In this document: positions 21,386 to 36,300 of the stretch, one piece after another
Layout: each line of letters starts with the position of its first letter
Position numbering within the stretch: the first letter of the stretch is position 1
Source: Manduca sexta
Lineage: Eukaryota > Arthropoda > Insecta > Lepidoptera > Sphingidae
Assembly: GCF_014839805.1 (NCBI RefSeq)
Contig: NC_051116.1
Span: forward strand, 2,046,001 to 2,110,000
DNA: 64,000 nt
Direction of reading: 5' to 3'
Made by a program: the position numbers and the translations under genes
Notes under the pieces: generated by a model
What the model was told of the DNA's origin: nothing
Seen by the model: the letters and a program-made list of their open reading frames with translations, nothing else
Database searches by the model: none

Positions 21386-24300
21386 GTAGATTTCGCAAAT
21401 TTTGTCAGTATCATATACATTCAGGCAAATATGTAGTCTCAAATTTACCAAGATTATTAGAAAGGTGTCTATGTTTGTTTTTAATTATAGCCTCATAACA
21501 GTAATAATGTAATTTCAAGTTATAATGTAAATTTATTCTTGTTTAATTACTTTCGATAACATTACATCAATTTTATTGAGAAGATAAACAGAAGTAATTT
21601 AAAGAATGGCATATGAATTAACTACACCCTTTGTTAATATTAAGTCATATATTAATGTAAATAATTACTTTTTCTAATTATTAAATGCAAACACCAAAAT
21701 GCCTGACAATTTTTGCGAAATCGAACTCAAATTAAAAAATAACGTAAATTGTTTTTCAAGAATCAGTACAGCACACCAAAATTGATCAAGAATGTAAAAC
21801 CAACAGTGAATACTAAGAAGAGGCTCTCGAAAGTAGTGTCACACAAGGAATTTAAGCTGAAAATGCCCGTCAGCTACAAAGGGAGTGAAATGTACATGCC
21901 CACGGGCGAACGACTGTTTTGGGTGCGTTCTGAATTTTATAGTTACAGTTTAGTATGATGAAATGGCTAGTACTTTATTAGCTAATTACTAAGTAAGTAT
22001 TAATATTAGATGCGGTGCATTCGAAAACCTATTTTATTAATAATCAAAAATATTAGTCTTGTATTTTATACTGTCCCACTGCTAGGCACGGGCCTTCTCT
22101 ACTGCTGAGAGGGATTAGGCCTTAGTCCACCACGCTGGCCTAGTGGGAATTGGTAGATAGATTTTACACACTCTTAAAATTCCTATAAAGAACCTCTTAG
22201 GTATGCAGGTTTCCTCACGATGTTTTCCTTCACCGTTAAAGCAAGCAATAATTCACAAAAATACACACATAATTTTAGAAAAGTCAGAGGTGTGTGTCCC
22301 TAGAATTCGAACCAGTGGACATTCGTCTCGGTAGTTCATTCGACACCCTTTTGCTACCGTTAAAAACTATTGAAACCTATTAGGAAATGTCATTTTCTTA
22401 CTAAAAATCACGGCGGTTTATCTAATCAAAATAAAATGCAAACTATTTTAGTTACTGTTTATTTTAACTAACCGAATAACTAGAAACTTGGTAAAACCTA
22501 GTAATAATGCACATAACACTTTGTTAACACTTATATAAATTAAATTGAACTATAAATTAATTATTCCTAAGGCTAATATACATTGTAACTATCTCCCTTG
22601 CGGTGTGCGAGTTAGCGCCGATATTTTTCCTTTACCCAGGAATGTTTTTGTTATATTGCAATGTTTATGTCATTACGTGCAAGTTATTTATACATACGCA
22701 TACCAATTACTGGTTCTTTATGTGATGAATAGCAAGCTTTATACACGTGAAGCCGTTGGACCTACACCTGATCTCTCTCCGGTCATGTCGGATTGTCGTC
22801 TCACCGGACTATGAGAGAGAAGGAACAGAGAGTGCACCTGTGTAATACGCACACGCTTGTACAATATATCTCCTGCGTATTTGGCTGATATCCGTTGAGA
22901 TTGGCCGCCGTGGCCGAAATTCAATGAAGAAAAAATCAAATCAAAGCTATGAAATATTAAAATTAGCTTACGCCTTGCCTCGAAAGATTAGGCAGGGACG
23001 CAACTAGTAGATTCAAATTGATCTATGTTTATATCCTTCCCATCATGTGATAGGGGACGACGCTGTATTTATAACTATACATTTGAGAATTGCTTTTAAC
23101 AAAAATGCACATTCAATTCATATACAAGATATTTTCATATAAAAATCGTAGTTCAGTTTTTTTAACTGTGACATAATCGTTTCTAGATATATTTATAACT
23201 AGCTTTTGCTCACGCCTTAAAAGAAGGATAAAGGTCCCGCTATATATTTTCTCTGTATAGAGAGTAGCCTATAACCTTCCCAAGATCTTAAACTATCTCT
23301 ATACCAAATTTCATAAAAATCCGTTAAGTAGAATTTGAAAAAATCGTTAACATACAGACAGACAGAAAAGGGGAGTTTGTTTTAATGTATAGTTGATAAA
23401 TTTGTGACGTACATTTTAATTTTATTTCAACAAGAGTGCACATTCAATTTACATATAGGATATTTTCATACAAACAAGTTCAGTTGTTTTAACTCCGACA
23501 TAATCGTTGCCAAATCTCTATAACGTCAGACAGAGCTATAAAAATAGCATTATTTTAGTAACTAAATGCACACGTTTTCAAAAAACGATTTCAAGCGTAA
23601 TTACTAATTTCCCATCCGATCCGGAAATTAAACCAATAAAAAATTGACATTTGAAAGCATTAAAAAAACTCTGTTCTGATTGGTCAATTTTAACGATGGA
23701 TCGAAAAAAGGGTATTAGGAATGTATATTGGACGGCGGATAGTTATTACATTCTACATTTTTTCTTATCGCAACACAAATTAGAAATCTCGCGATAATAT
23801 AATGAAAGGAAGGAAGACAAGTTTAGTAATTCTGGCAAAAAACTGTATATAAAAAATATTATTTTTTTATTTTTTTTTTCAAATAATTAACCGGACAATA
23901 AGACGGACAAATGTTCCGTAGCCTAATGTTATTTATATTTACCATTTTTATTTACCAATATATGCAGTATCATGAAACATATTCTGTAAAATTGCACCGC
24001 AACCTGTTGCAGATCATAACATACCGTAAAAAATTAAATTACAAACGGACAGATATACAGCCATTCGATCATGGCTGAAAGGATAATTGATACACCGCCA
24101 TTTTCAATAAACAATTCCAATCGCTTTTTCGATCTATCTCAAAAATAGACCAATCAGAACAAAGGTTTTTTGACACGCTTACAAATAAGTTATTGTGATT
24201 GGTTCATACTCGGAATCGGATTGAAGATTGAGATTGGGATCGTTTATTGAAAACGGCTGTCAAGCGATTTTTTTTTTTGAAAACTTAAAACGAGAGACAC

Positions 24301-27300
24301 ACTAAAAACACTGATTCGAAATATGTATACGATAACTTAATATTGCATAAAATTTGGCTCAAGTCTTATTTAGTGTCCAAACGTCGTATTAATACTCTAT
24401 GGAATCTGTTTTAAATTCAACCTTCTCTCACAGCTAGGCGAAACCCGCCCGACGAGTTTCGGTCCGGCGACGTACCAGGACTTCAAGGACATCCGCTCGC
24501 GGTGTCTAGCCGAAGGCAGGCTGTTCGAGGACCCAGAGTTTCCCGCAGTGGACCGCAGCCTCTACTACAAGGAGAGGCTTGACCGGCCCATCACTTGGCT
24601 TAGGCCTGGGGTGAGTTAACAGGATAATATTAAATATACGAAGGTATAGGAGAAGCAAGAATGGAGTGGGGTTTGATAAAAGTAAACCAATCTGAAGCGG
24701 CTTGCCTTTGCGTTTCGTATGGTGAATAAGATTCCTGAACAATTAAAGAGATAAGCAGGATAGGGAGGGATATAACCTTCTGCCCCCGCATCTGAGCTGC
24801 GTCTAGTCATTCGGAAAAGCGAACCTACTGCAGCTGATGGTAAATAAAGTCCACATGGAATTTTGACTAACCCCTCGCCAATCGTCACAATTAAGCCGGC
24901 CTGTTGTAACCGGATTTACATTGTTTTGTTTCGCAGGAGATCAGTGACAACCCGCAGCTGTTCGTGGAAGGGTACAGCCGTTTCGACGTGCAGCAGGGGG
25001 AGCTGGGCGACTGCTGGCTGCTTGCAGCTGTTGCCAACCTTACTTTGCATCGCAAGTGAGTACACTAAGCGTATTATACTTTTTGTACTTTAAAATTAAC
25101 CCTTAATTTGATAATGTATGCCCCAACATACATCAACTTTAAAAAAATATTTTGTATTAGAAAATACATAAATAACGTAAAATTATATTTTTATCACCTT
25201 GCAACCTAAACAACTTTTAGTAGAAAATATAAAACAGGTATCTGGTATCACTAGTTTTGACATTAGTTGACGAAAATGGCGTACCGGCGGCCGTCAGCTG
25301 TTCTCTCCAAGTTATTTATATAATTTTATTGATTATTACCCAGTTTGGGAAAAGTTTCACAACTGAATCCTATGCTTGATATCATGATTATATAATTTGT
25401 CTAATAAGTTTGCAGTTCTAACTTCTTACATTGGTGTTATTTTGGATATTAACATGATGTATGCTGTGACATACATTGCCAAGTTTGTAAAAAAATACCC
25501 CTATTTAATTTGTATGTCAGGGCATACATTGCCAATTTTAGGGTTTTGCTTTGCTTAGTTTGTATATTAGCATTTTTTTCTTTGTCTGCAGCAAAAGCTT
25601 GAAACTCGTGGTGGTAGAATTTTAGCGCTTGTCCCTGCTCAAAATGCACCCTCTGATGATAGTGAACATTCTGATATTGAAGACGAAATACGTGTGCACA
25701 CACCGCTTTTCATGTCCAGCTCCTCTGCACCCTCAATTGATAGCTCTTTAGAAAGACTTAATCTTCTAGATGATGAAGACCCCACCAGCGAAAATGTTCG
25801 CCTTACACCAATTTTCCGAAATGTTTATTCAAGCCCATCTCTAGAACCGAATTTTAGTCAAGTACCAGTACTGAGTGATATTCCCTCATTTCCCGCAACG
25901 CCTGCAACCCCTGCTACTCCTGCAACTGCTACACTAATTGCACCTAATGCACCCCCTGGTTTGGTAACACCTAGCATGTCGACGAATGCCTCCTCCACAT
26001 CACGTATTTCCAGAAAAACAAGATCACAACGTCCCACTGTTCATGTTGCTAAACGGCCTAGACGAATGCAAAAGTTTACTCTTAGTTATAATTGGAAAAA
26101 AGCTGTGTTTCGACACGTGGCTTCTATAGAAGAGGAATCGGAACCTATCGGGAGCGTCACAGTCCTAACTCCCCTGGAGTATTTCTACAAGTTTTTTTCC
26201 CCAGACATTTTGACAGATATTGTCGAACAAACAAATACGTATGCAATATCTCAAACTGGACCTACTCTGGGTTTGACTGAAGACGAATTACAGGATTTTT
26301 TAGCGATTCATATCATTATGGGTGTTGTAAGCATGCCGTCTTATACTGATTATTAGAGTTTGCGATATAGATACAAACTTGTGGCTGATTTGATGCCACT
26401 AAAACGTTATCAACAAATACGTCGTTTTTTACATTTTGTTGACAACAATGTACAAGATTCTGACAGATACTATAAAGTTAGACCGTTAGCGCAAAAAATA
26501 AGAGACAATTGTTTAGCTCAAGAAAATGAAAGGAGATTCAGCATCGATGAGATGATGATCCCATACAAAGGGACAAAAGCAAGTTTCGTGTCTGGCAAAA
26601 ATTCCCGTAATTGTCAACTAGATTACCATGTGCCTACGTAATTTCTATGTATTTTTTTATAAAAATAAATAATAAATATAATAGTTGTTTTTTTTTTACA
26701 TACGTAGTCAGTACCTACAGTAATTGGCAATGTATGCCCCTGCATACAACACATTTACGGTTTATATTCTTGAGTAGTTGGCGGTGTATGTTGTGGCATA
26801 CATGAGTTTTCAGGAAAACCAAGCTTTTCAGATTTTTTTTCAAATTTTTCTATAGTCGTTTTATGTGTATAAATAACATTTCTGATGACAAAATTCAGGT
26901 TTTATAGTATTTTATACTTTGCCAAATTAAGGGTTAAACTATTTTTCGAATTTTTTCGCGGTTTTTATGTTTTTGTTTTTCGACGTTTTGAAGACTGCAG
27001 CCTTCGTGGTCACGGGGCGGACTGAGGTGTTGGTCATCCGCAAAGTCAAAGTTACAATATCTACCTACATTTTACAATCATACAACGTAAAATTTTTCTT
27101 TTGTACGTGAGAAATACATTTTATTTTAAATGTAGATACAAAAACACTGATTGATTTGTCATATCGTATAAATATGCCCCGCTCTATATATACAGCAATA
27201 GTTTGAATTGCCAAAAAAAGGAAGAAATGGGGTATGTATACGAGGGGCATGTAAATGACAAAGGAATTACAAAAAATATATATATAAATCCCCCCAAAAA

Positions 27301-30300
27301 CTATGGACACAACACGTAGTAACAATAGGGGACCGGCCTGTGTTCGATTTTGTACATTATTCTATATGAAATGGTTGATAATACGAAAAAGAAACCCTCC
27401 TGCGAAAACTGCATTAAAATTGGTTAAAAAATGAGCCAGTAATTCATATTTCAAATATTACTATGTGCCGAAGTGGGCGCGAAGTGGAGATATCGCTTCA
27501 TCTCTTTCTTTCGCACGCTTCGTAATGCCCGATGACGTCACACGTGGGTATTGCGCCTCTTTTCTGTTTCTTGTTACTTACCCCTTCTACCGAAATTAAA
27601 AGACTTATAACTTGTTGATTTTTTACCGGATTTAAATAATTCTTTCTGTGTTGTAATTTATATAACGTAAATCTATACTATTATATAAAGCTGAAGAGTT
27701 TGTTTGTTTGTTTGTTTGTTTGTTTGTTTGTTTGTTTGTTTGTTTGAACGCGCTAATCTCAGGAACTACCGGTCTAAACTGAAAAATTCTTTTTGCGTTG
27801 GATAGCCCTATGTTCGTGGAGTGCTATAGGCTATATATCATCACGCTATACCCAATAGGAGCGGAGCAGTAATGCCTAATCTCAGGAACTACCAGTCCGA
27901 ACTGAAAAATTCTTTTTGCGTTGGATAGCCCTTTGTTCGTAGAGTGCTATAGGCTATATATCATCACGCTATACCCAATAGGAGCGGAGCAGTAATGGCT
28001 AATCTCAGGAACTACCGGTCCGAACTGAAAAATTCTTTTTGCGTTGGATAGCCCTTTGTTAGTGGAGTGCTATAGGCTATATATCATCACGCTATACCCA
28101 ATAGGAGCAGAGCAGTAATGGCTAATCTCAGGAACTACCGGTTCGAACTAAAAAAATATATTTTGTATTGGATAGCCCTTTGTTCGTGAAGTGCTATAGG
28201 CTATATATATCATCACGCTATGCCCAATAGGAGCGGAGCAGTAATGGCTAATCTCAGGAACTACCGGTCCAAACTGAAAAATTCTTTTTGCGTTAGATAG
28301 CCCTTTGTTTGTGGAGTGCTATAGGCTACATATCATCACGCTATGACCAATAGGAGCGGAGCAGTAATGAAACATGTTGCAAACACGGGGAAAAATTATT
28401 AGTTTTGAGAGCTTCCGTTGCGTGCGCTGCGTAAACGGTTAAAGTTATGCAATAATGATGTATGACGAGATTGTTCCTCTTAAAAAGTTCTAAAAATATA
28501 TATTATAAAACAAAGTCCCTCGCTGCATCTGTCTGCCTGAACGTGTTAAACTCAAAAACTACCCAACGTATTAAGATGAAATTTGGTATGGAAACAGTTT
28601 AAGACCCTGGGAAGAACAAAGGCTCCCGGGAAACTACTACTTTTATAACGGAAAACTTTAGCCTGAAAAACTTTATAACGCGGGCGGAGCCGCGAGCAAA
28701 AGCTAGTATTTGATAATAATAAAGAACAAAAATGATTCCGGTCCCCTATTACTACATAGATCACTCAGATTGTCGTTCATCGATGAATACTAAATGTGTG
28801 TATGAAGTGATTATTTAATGAATGACAATAAGACGTATAAGTAGAAACTATCAAGTTTATTTATTCATGTATTAATCTTGTGACAATAAACAAGTTGTAT
28901 GAATTGACACAATGGATGATACAAAACCAAAGTTATGAATCAATGTAAAATAATTGACCAAAAATTTGATTTTTGGGGATAATTTTATGACATCGTATTT
29001 TTTTTTGTCTAGTATAACTAACGGCAGCAGTAATGCTATTTTTTATTTTTGGAAATAAAAAAGTATTAGTTCGTACTTAGTATAGTATATACTATATAAT
29101 ATAGTAAAAAGAAAGAAAAATATGTGAAAGTAAACATGAAAAATTACCGAAATCAAGAGTCGCTAATATCACAAACAGTTAATGAAAAAAATATATATTT
29201 TACATTAAAAAAAAATAACGCATTCTTTAGAATGTAGATCTTTATAAATAACATAGGTACAAAACTTCTTCCATTTTTGAAGTCAGTTAAAAATACTAAT
29301 TAAAACTAAAGTTAACGAACGAAAAAACAAGTCCAAATATTCTGATGTTTTTTCCCATAGCGATAAATTATTTTTATAATAACAACCTCCTGTAACATAG
29401 CGATAAATTTTTCAATAACATATAAATGATTGCAATGTTATTATAAAACTTTGCATTATTTTAGGCACATTTATAAAGGCAAATTATATAAACATTCCAT
29501 TATTCGAATCATAATTATTGTTGCTTAAATTTATATTATTTTTACCACATTATTATTATGTTAATTTTACACGTAGGTATTTAAGTATGTTTTTAATCTC
29601 ACTACATCTTTATAAAAGCCTGTATTCGCTCTGTATGCGTTCTCTCTCGTATCTCGCAAATACCGGGTTTGGATGTCCTACTCTGTATATTATATGAACG
29701 CAGTATAAAAAGTAAATTTTATAAAGTAATTTCAATAGTCGTAGTCTGAAATAAAAATCAATACAATTCCAGCAAACTTATTATTAGACAATACCTATAA
29801 TCTTGAGGTCACATTATACTATGTATTAAATAAATATAGAAATACTAATAAGTCGAATAACAAGGAAAATTATACATCATAATCGTATGTACTACGTACG
29901 CAACATATTCTATTCTATATATTAGAAATATTGTTTATTATTTATTTACAACAGAGAATATACATAGCATACATTATTTTCACATATTGTAATATTATAA
30001 GTAGTCGTATAAGTAAGCAAGATAAAAATTTCTTATGTTTACGCGAATGTTAGACATTGAAATAAAACTATTTTACGGATTTTATCGCGGTTTTGTATAT
30101 TATAACTTTGTCCCGACGTTTCAAAGTTTATGCGGCCTTAATGGTCACGGGGACGTCTGTTTTTTTTTTATTATAGAGACAATAACTGTATAACATGTTC
30201 AATAAAAGGAGAGAAACAAAATTTATAAAGAAATATAACACAATTATACGTTGTGCCAATGATGGGAACCCTCATTCAGCTCCTTGCTGCAGTACCAGCC

Positions 30301-33300
30301 TGATATGAGCCCTTATGAGCCCCCAATTAGGAGACGGGCCGCAAGGCGGCACCGCGCAGGGGCGGCTGCAGTCGTAGACTTCAACGTCAGAGGAAGCCCG
30401 CAGCCGTCCCAAATGCGCCGAAGAGGGCCACCGCGGAGTTTTAGCTGGTAGGCCGTGCATAGGTTAAGTTGTATACAGGGTTAGGGACTCGGCCCGGCGG
30501 TCGCCCGAAGGTCACCATCAAATCCGGGCGGCTCAACGCCGGGCCGTAAGGCACGGTTACCCCAGCATAACCGCTCAGTCGCCCCCCACGAAGGCTGGGC
30601 GGTAGTAATAAGGCACTTTCTCCGCGAAACCAAAAAAAAAAAGCTGACGTACAGACCCATGGACTCCGGGAACGGTGTGGAAGGGGCTGCACGTGTCCGT
30701 GTCCAGAAATAAATAAAAAAATAAGTCACTGAAAAAATCTGCGACGAGACACGTCGATATCAGAGGTTTTATAATGGTATAACATATTCAAATAAGTGCC
30801 CGGTATTATTCTGAAGAGTAATAACTTAATGGTATTATGTTGTAGTGTTCAGGTGCAGATGCACCTTCCTAAAAATAATCTTGACGGCGCCCATGTACGA
30901 AAACGATAATATCAGCCCAGTATTATATACTGTCCCACTGCTGGGCACGGGTATCTACTACTGAGAGGGAATAGGCCTTAGTCTACCACGTTGGCCTAGT
31001 GCGGATTGGTAGACTTCATACACCCTCAAAATTCCTTTAGAGAATTTCTCAGGTATGCAGGTTTCGTCACGATGTTTTCCTTCACCGTTAAAGCAATCAA
31101 TTCACAATGAATACACACATAATTATTTTTAGAATAATCAAGAGGTGTGTGCCCTTGAGATTTGAACCTGCGAACATTCGTCTCGGCAGTCCGTTCCACA
31201 CCTAGTCGATTGCCGCTTTTTTACGGACACTAAGTTGGTGTGAAATATAAATTTGACACAAATAAGTAGTCATACAAGTCTAAAAGTGACATATATCACT
31301 GCATAACATTTACTTTCGACATCGTAAATAAGATTGTACTAATTAAAACTGTCATTTTGTTCCAGATTGTTCTTCCAAGTGGTGCCTGATGATCAGAGCT
31401 TCGATGAGGATTATGCCGGTGTCTTCCATTTCCGGTAATTTGTTAATAATTCATAATTTACTGTAGTAAAAAAAATACAGTTGCGTGAACTTAGGTCAGT
31501 TAGTTAAATGAATATCATCTTTACAATCTACAGTCTAGTCCACTATAGAGAACTGATACAGATTACAGATACTGGTGGGTAGTTCTTTGATATGTGAGTC
31601 CGCCTGGGTAGATACCACCGCAATGTTTATTTCTGCCGCCAAGCAGCAGTATGTAGTCACTTGTGTTCCGGTTAAAAGGACGTTGTAGCCAGTGTATTAA
31701 AAATCGCATTCGACCTTGTTGCAATCCGTGCCGGATTCCCAATTGTTCCAGTGTCCGTTGATTATCACAATGTCACTTACCATCCGTTAGTGTACATGTT
31801 GTTATCTGTGAACATCCTTTGTATTATATTAACAGATTTGTTTACATTTTTTTATTGCTGTGAATGACGAGACGAGCTTGCCGTTCGCCTGGTGGTGAGC
31901 GATACGACCCATAAACAGTAGAAATACCATCCAACACCTTGAATTACAAAGTATTGTTTGGTATTCCACTGCGCTCGCCATCCTGAGACATGAGATGTTA
32001 AGTCTTATTATGTCCAGTAGTTACACTGGCTACAATGTTCTTCTTATCAGAATACAATAGTGACTAAACACTGCTGCTCGGCGGTAGAAATAGACATTGC
32101 GATGGTTAGATTTCTAACAATTCTATTCGGATTCTTTTCGGTTACTTTATTAGTGCAAAATAATTCGAGACTTTTATTTATTTATTTATTTAATTGAACA
32201 GCCAACAAAACATACACCATACATAGTTTTTTTTTAAGAATTCGGTAAGTAATTGCTGCAGTGCTGTTTCAATTACAGGCTGTCACAGCATGAACATATT
32301 AAATACATAACAATTAACAATTGGCTGCACCATAAGTGCAGTATATTCTAAATATAAGACTGAATATAAAACTAAATTTAGGTTTCAACAAGCGAGTTCA
32401 ATATTTTCTTTTGAAGATAGGAAGCGAGTCGTTAAATATTTCAATACAATCAGATTTTTCTACAATTCGATTATATAATCGGGATAAGCGAGGGACAGGC
32501 GAGTGGCTACCAAAAACTTTTGTTTCCAATATGTGTTCTAATCATATGAGTAAAGCTTTCAACTTTTGTTTTTATTTGCAAGATCTACATACATTTTAAT
32601 GATTTTAAAAATTGTATGTAAACTGTATAGAAAATAATATAAACGTATCAAACAAAACTTGTAAATTTTAAAGATCCTGTTATAAAATTACAAATAAATA
32701 TATTCGCCTGCACGAAGAAACTTTTCTGGAATAAAAATACCTGCTATATATTTTCCTGGGATAAAAAGTAACTTATGTGCTTCGCAAGGTCTCAAATTAT
32801 CTCCATACCAAATTAGTCCCGACTTCGCCCACGAGAAAGATTTTTCTAGATCAAAGTCTTAGTTTATATTTACCTGGGATAAAAAGTAACTTATGTCCTT
32901 CTCGGGGTCTCAAACTATCTCCATACCAAATTTCATCTGAATCGGTTCAGTGGTTCACCCGTGAAAGCATAACACACAAACAGATAGAGTAACTTGAGAT
33001 GTTTATCGTTATATTATGACTAAATTACACAAAATCATTATAAATTGTAGCCCATCTGTTATTCTGATGTTTAACCAATATTACTGTAAAGTTTCATCCA
33101 AATCCGTTCATTAGTTTTTTCGTGAACGAGAAACAAACATACATACATCCATCTTCACAAATTTTCGCATTTATATTATTAGTAAGATTAGCGTTCAATA
33201 TTCCCGTCCATCAATCCAACACAACGTCATTCAAGCAACCCAACACATAATTACACAGGAAACCAACACTAACAATAATACTCAGAACAGACCTTCTTCA

Positions 33301-36300
33301 AATCAAGTCTCATTAGACTCACCATTATTTACTCAGAGCGAAAATGCAGAAAATGATGATTGGAGGCGAAAATGGAGTAAAGTTAAGATGGAAGAGCTCA
33401 TGTACTGTTATTTTAAAGCCCGGTTTGATGGACCTGGTTACATGAACCGCTTATATAGTATTTATGTGCAAAGAAACCCAAATAACCCAAAAACAATTAA
33501 TCGATTTAATGGTCGTAGTCTTTCAACACAAGCCCGTACAATCATAAAAAACAATATGCTTTCTCAGGAGCTGTTAAACCGAATAAAACAAAAAGCAGAA
33601 GGGACTCTAGAAGTAACTATTGAACAAACTATTAATAAAACATCTAACCAACAAAATACATCGTACACACATAGAACACAACGAGATACCCGAAACTCCC
33701 CAATAGTGCAAATTGCTACAATAGACCAAGCGACGCAAAATTTTATAGACAACCAGGACCCAATAATTGTACAATTTCTTAATATTTTATCGGAAACAAA
33801 GGAAATATCTGTTACTGAAAGGGAGCTACTACCTAAGGCTAAAATAAATAAAAAGTTCATAGATAATTGTCATAAAATTAATAAATATCTACCCCAACTA
33901 TTGGATATACATACCTCTCTTAGTGACATGAACGAAATCCTATACGCAGCTGCTAAAACTTTAATAGTTAGTAATGAACAAAGTCCCTACATACCGACAC
34001 CTACTCTTAGAACTGAAAAAGAACTAGCTTGGAAAAAGAGATTGAAAAAAAAATTAATATGTTTAGAAAAGAGTTAGGGCAGTTAATAGAAATAGATAGA
34101 GGAGTAAATTCACACAGGATGTTAAAAATAAAAAATAAATTATATAGGAAATACAAAGTACAAAACGACTATGATCATGCCAATACAGCCGAAATTCTGA
34201 AGCAAAAATTAAGGCACTCGCGGGTAGAATTAAGAGATATGAAGAAATAAACGCCAAGAAAGACCAAAATAAGTTATTTAATGAAAACCAACACAAATTT
34301 TACAAAAGTTTAGAGAACAATAGTTACAGAGTAAGCCAAATACCAAGTAAAGATAGTATAGAGCAGTATTGGACAGATATTTTGTCTAATCCGAAGCAGT
34401 ACAATAAAGATGCTAGATGGATAGAAGAGATAGACAATTTATCACAGAGAGTCGAAACAACAGAAACAGATGAGATAACAGTAGATGAAGTCAAATTAGC
34501 TATTAGGAAACTACATAATTGGAAAACACCAGGAATAGATAAGTTACAAAATTACTATTTAAAATATTTTTCTAATTCACATAAATATCTTGCAACAATA
34601 TTCACAAAAATAGTCCAAGGGAAACAGAATCTAGAAGAATGGTTCACTACAGGTCAGGTAATACTGATACCTAAAAATAATGAAACAGCAAACCCAAAGA
34701 ATTGGAGACCCATAGCATGTTTACCTAGCATGTACAAACTATTAACTTCCGTTTTAGGTAATATATTACACAACCACTGCAGCAACAATGACATTATGGC
34801 AATAGAGCAACGAGGTTGTCGACGTGGAGCCAAGGGATGCAAAGATCATCTCATGGTCAATAAAGCAATATTAGAGGATGCACATCAGATGCAAAAGAAC
34901 CTGAGCATGGCATGGATAGATTATCAAAAAGACTTTGACAGTATCTCGCACGAATGGCTTCTCAAGATCCTTGATATATACCGATGCCCACTAATTATCA
35001 AAAAGTTTTTGCAATTGACCATGCCCTCATGGAAAATCATTATGACAGCCCGAGGCTACCATGAATCAATAATAACTGAACCGATTCACATTAGACACGG
35101 TATTTTTCAAGGCGATTCTCTCTCACCGATCTTGTTCTGTCTAGCAATTAATCCTTTGTCGTATATATTAAATAAATACAAACTTAAAGGGTATAAGCTT
35201 AAAGAAAGTTTCCGGATTAACCACTTATTGTATATGGATGATTTAAAGGTTTATGCCAACAATAGACACAATTTAAAAACTTTACTTGATAGTGTAGAAG
35301 TGTTTACAAACGATATAGGAATGAGTTTTGGATTGGACAAGTGTAATATTATTCATATTATCTCAGGTCGCATTAGCAGTACAGTCGGAGAAGGTCACGT
35401 ACTTTTAAGCGGAGAGACTTTCAATCAACTAGCAGTAAATAATACATATAAGTATTTAGGGGTTCACGAATCAGGCAAAATAGATCATAATATAATTAGG
35501 GAACAAACTAATAAAGAATACTTCAAAAGAGTCAAAAAAATACTTAACACTCATCTTAAATCACGAAATATTGTAAAAGCCATAAATATTTACGCTATGC
35601 CGGTTCTGCTTTACTCATTCGGTGTCATAAATTACAAAAACAGCGATTTAAAAAAAATTGACATAAAAACAAGAAAGTTACTCTCAATTAGCAAGGCACA
35701 TCATCAGAAAGCAGATATAGAAAGATTATACTTACCAATAACACAAGCGGGAAGAGGGTTAATAAATATAGAAAATATGTACAAAGCACAAATTGTCAAA
35801 TATAAGCAATACCTAAGAGAAGAACAGGATCATTTGATAAAAGTAATAGTACAACATGATGTAAATAAAGAAAAATATTCAATAATAAAAGAAGCAAAGA
35901 TAATAGAGACAGAATTACAGCTAGATCATAATAAACATACAGATAAGGAAATCAAAGAAGCTATCATTAAAAAGCAAAATCGGCAATGGCGTAACAAACC
36001 ACTACACGGACAGTTTCCCAAGGAAGTACTTGACCAAGCTAATATAGATAAAGACCAATCATTCAAATGGATAAAAAAGCAACAAGTAGCTCCCTCAATA
36101 GAATCCTCTATATTTGCCATACAAGATCAGGCAGTTACGACGCGGCAACACCAACGTGACATCCTCAAGTTACCAATAGATGGTAAATGTCGTCTATGTG
36201 CTACTAAAGACGAAACAACGCAGCATATCATCTCTGGGTGTGAAAAACTAGCAGGGAATTATTACATATATAGGCACAATAATCTTGTACAATACATCTA

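Larger units (their letters stand above)
27327..28747. mobile_element. DNA transposon with AGGGGACCGG ends, split by a Helitron
   Basis: The left end AGGGGACCGG (27327-27336) and right end CCGGTCCCCT (28738-28747) are inverted repeats. Without the inserted Helitron the element is about 386 bp. It contains TGACGTCACACGTGGGTA at 27533-27550, shared with the relative at 50586-51669. No coding capacity. Calpain intron 4. Confidence 0.65.

Noticed and set aside
21038..21451. 137-codon minus-strand frame opposite calpain exon 1
   Set aside because: No recognisable motif and no splice support; the plus frame fits the calpain phases. It makes exon 1 less certain but is not a better gene.
30272..30729. 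Three overlapping minus-strand frames
   Set aside because: GC-rich repeat without domain motifs; the same text occurs as a repeat at 14229.
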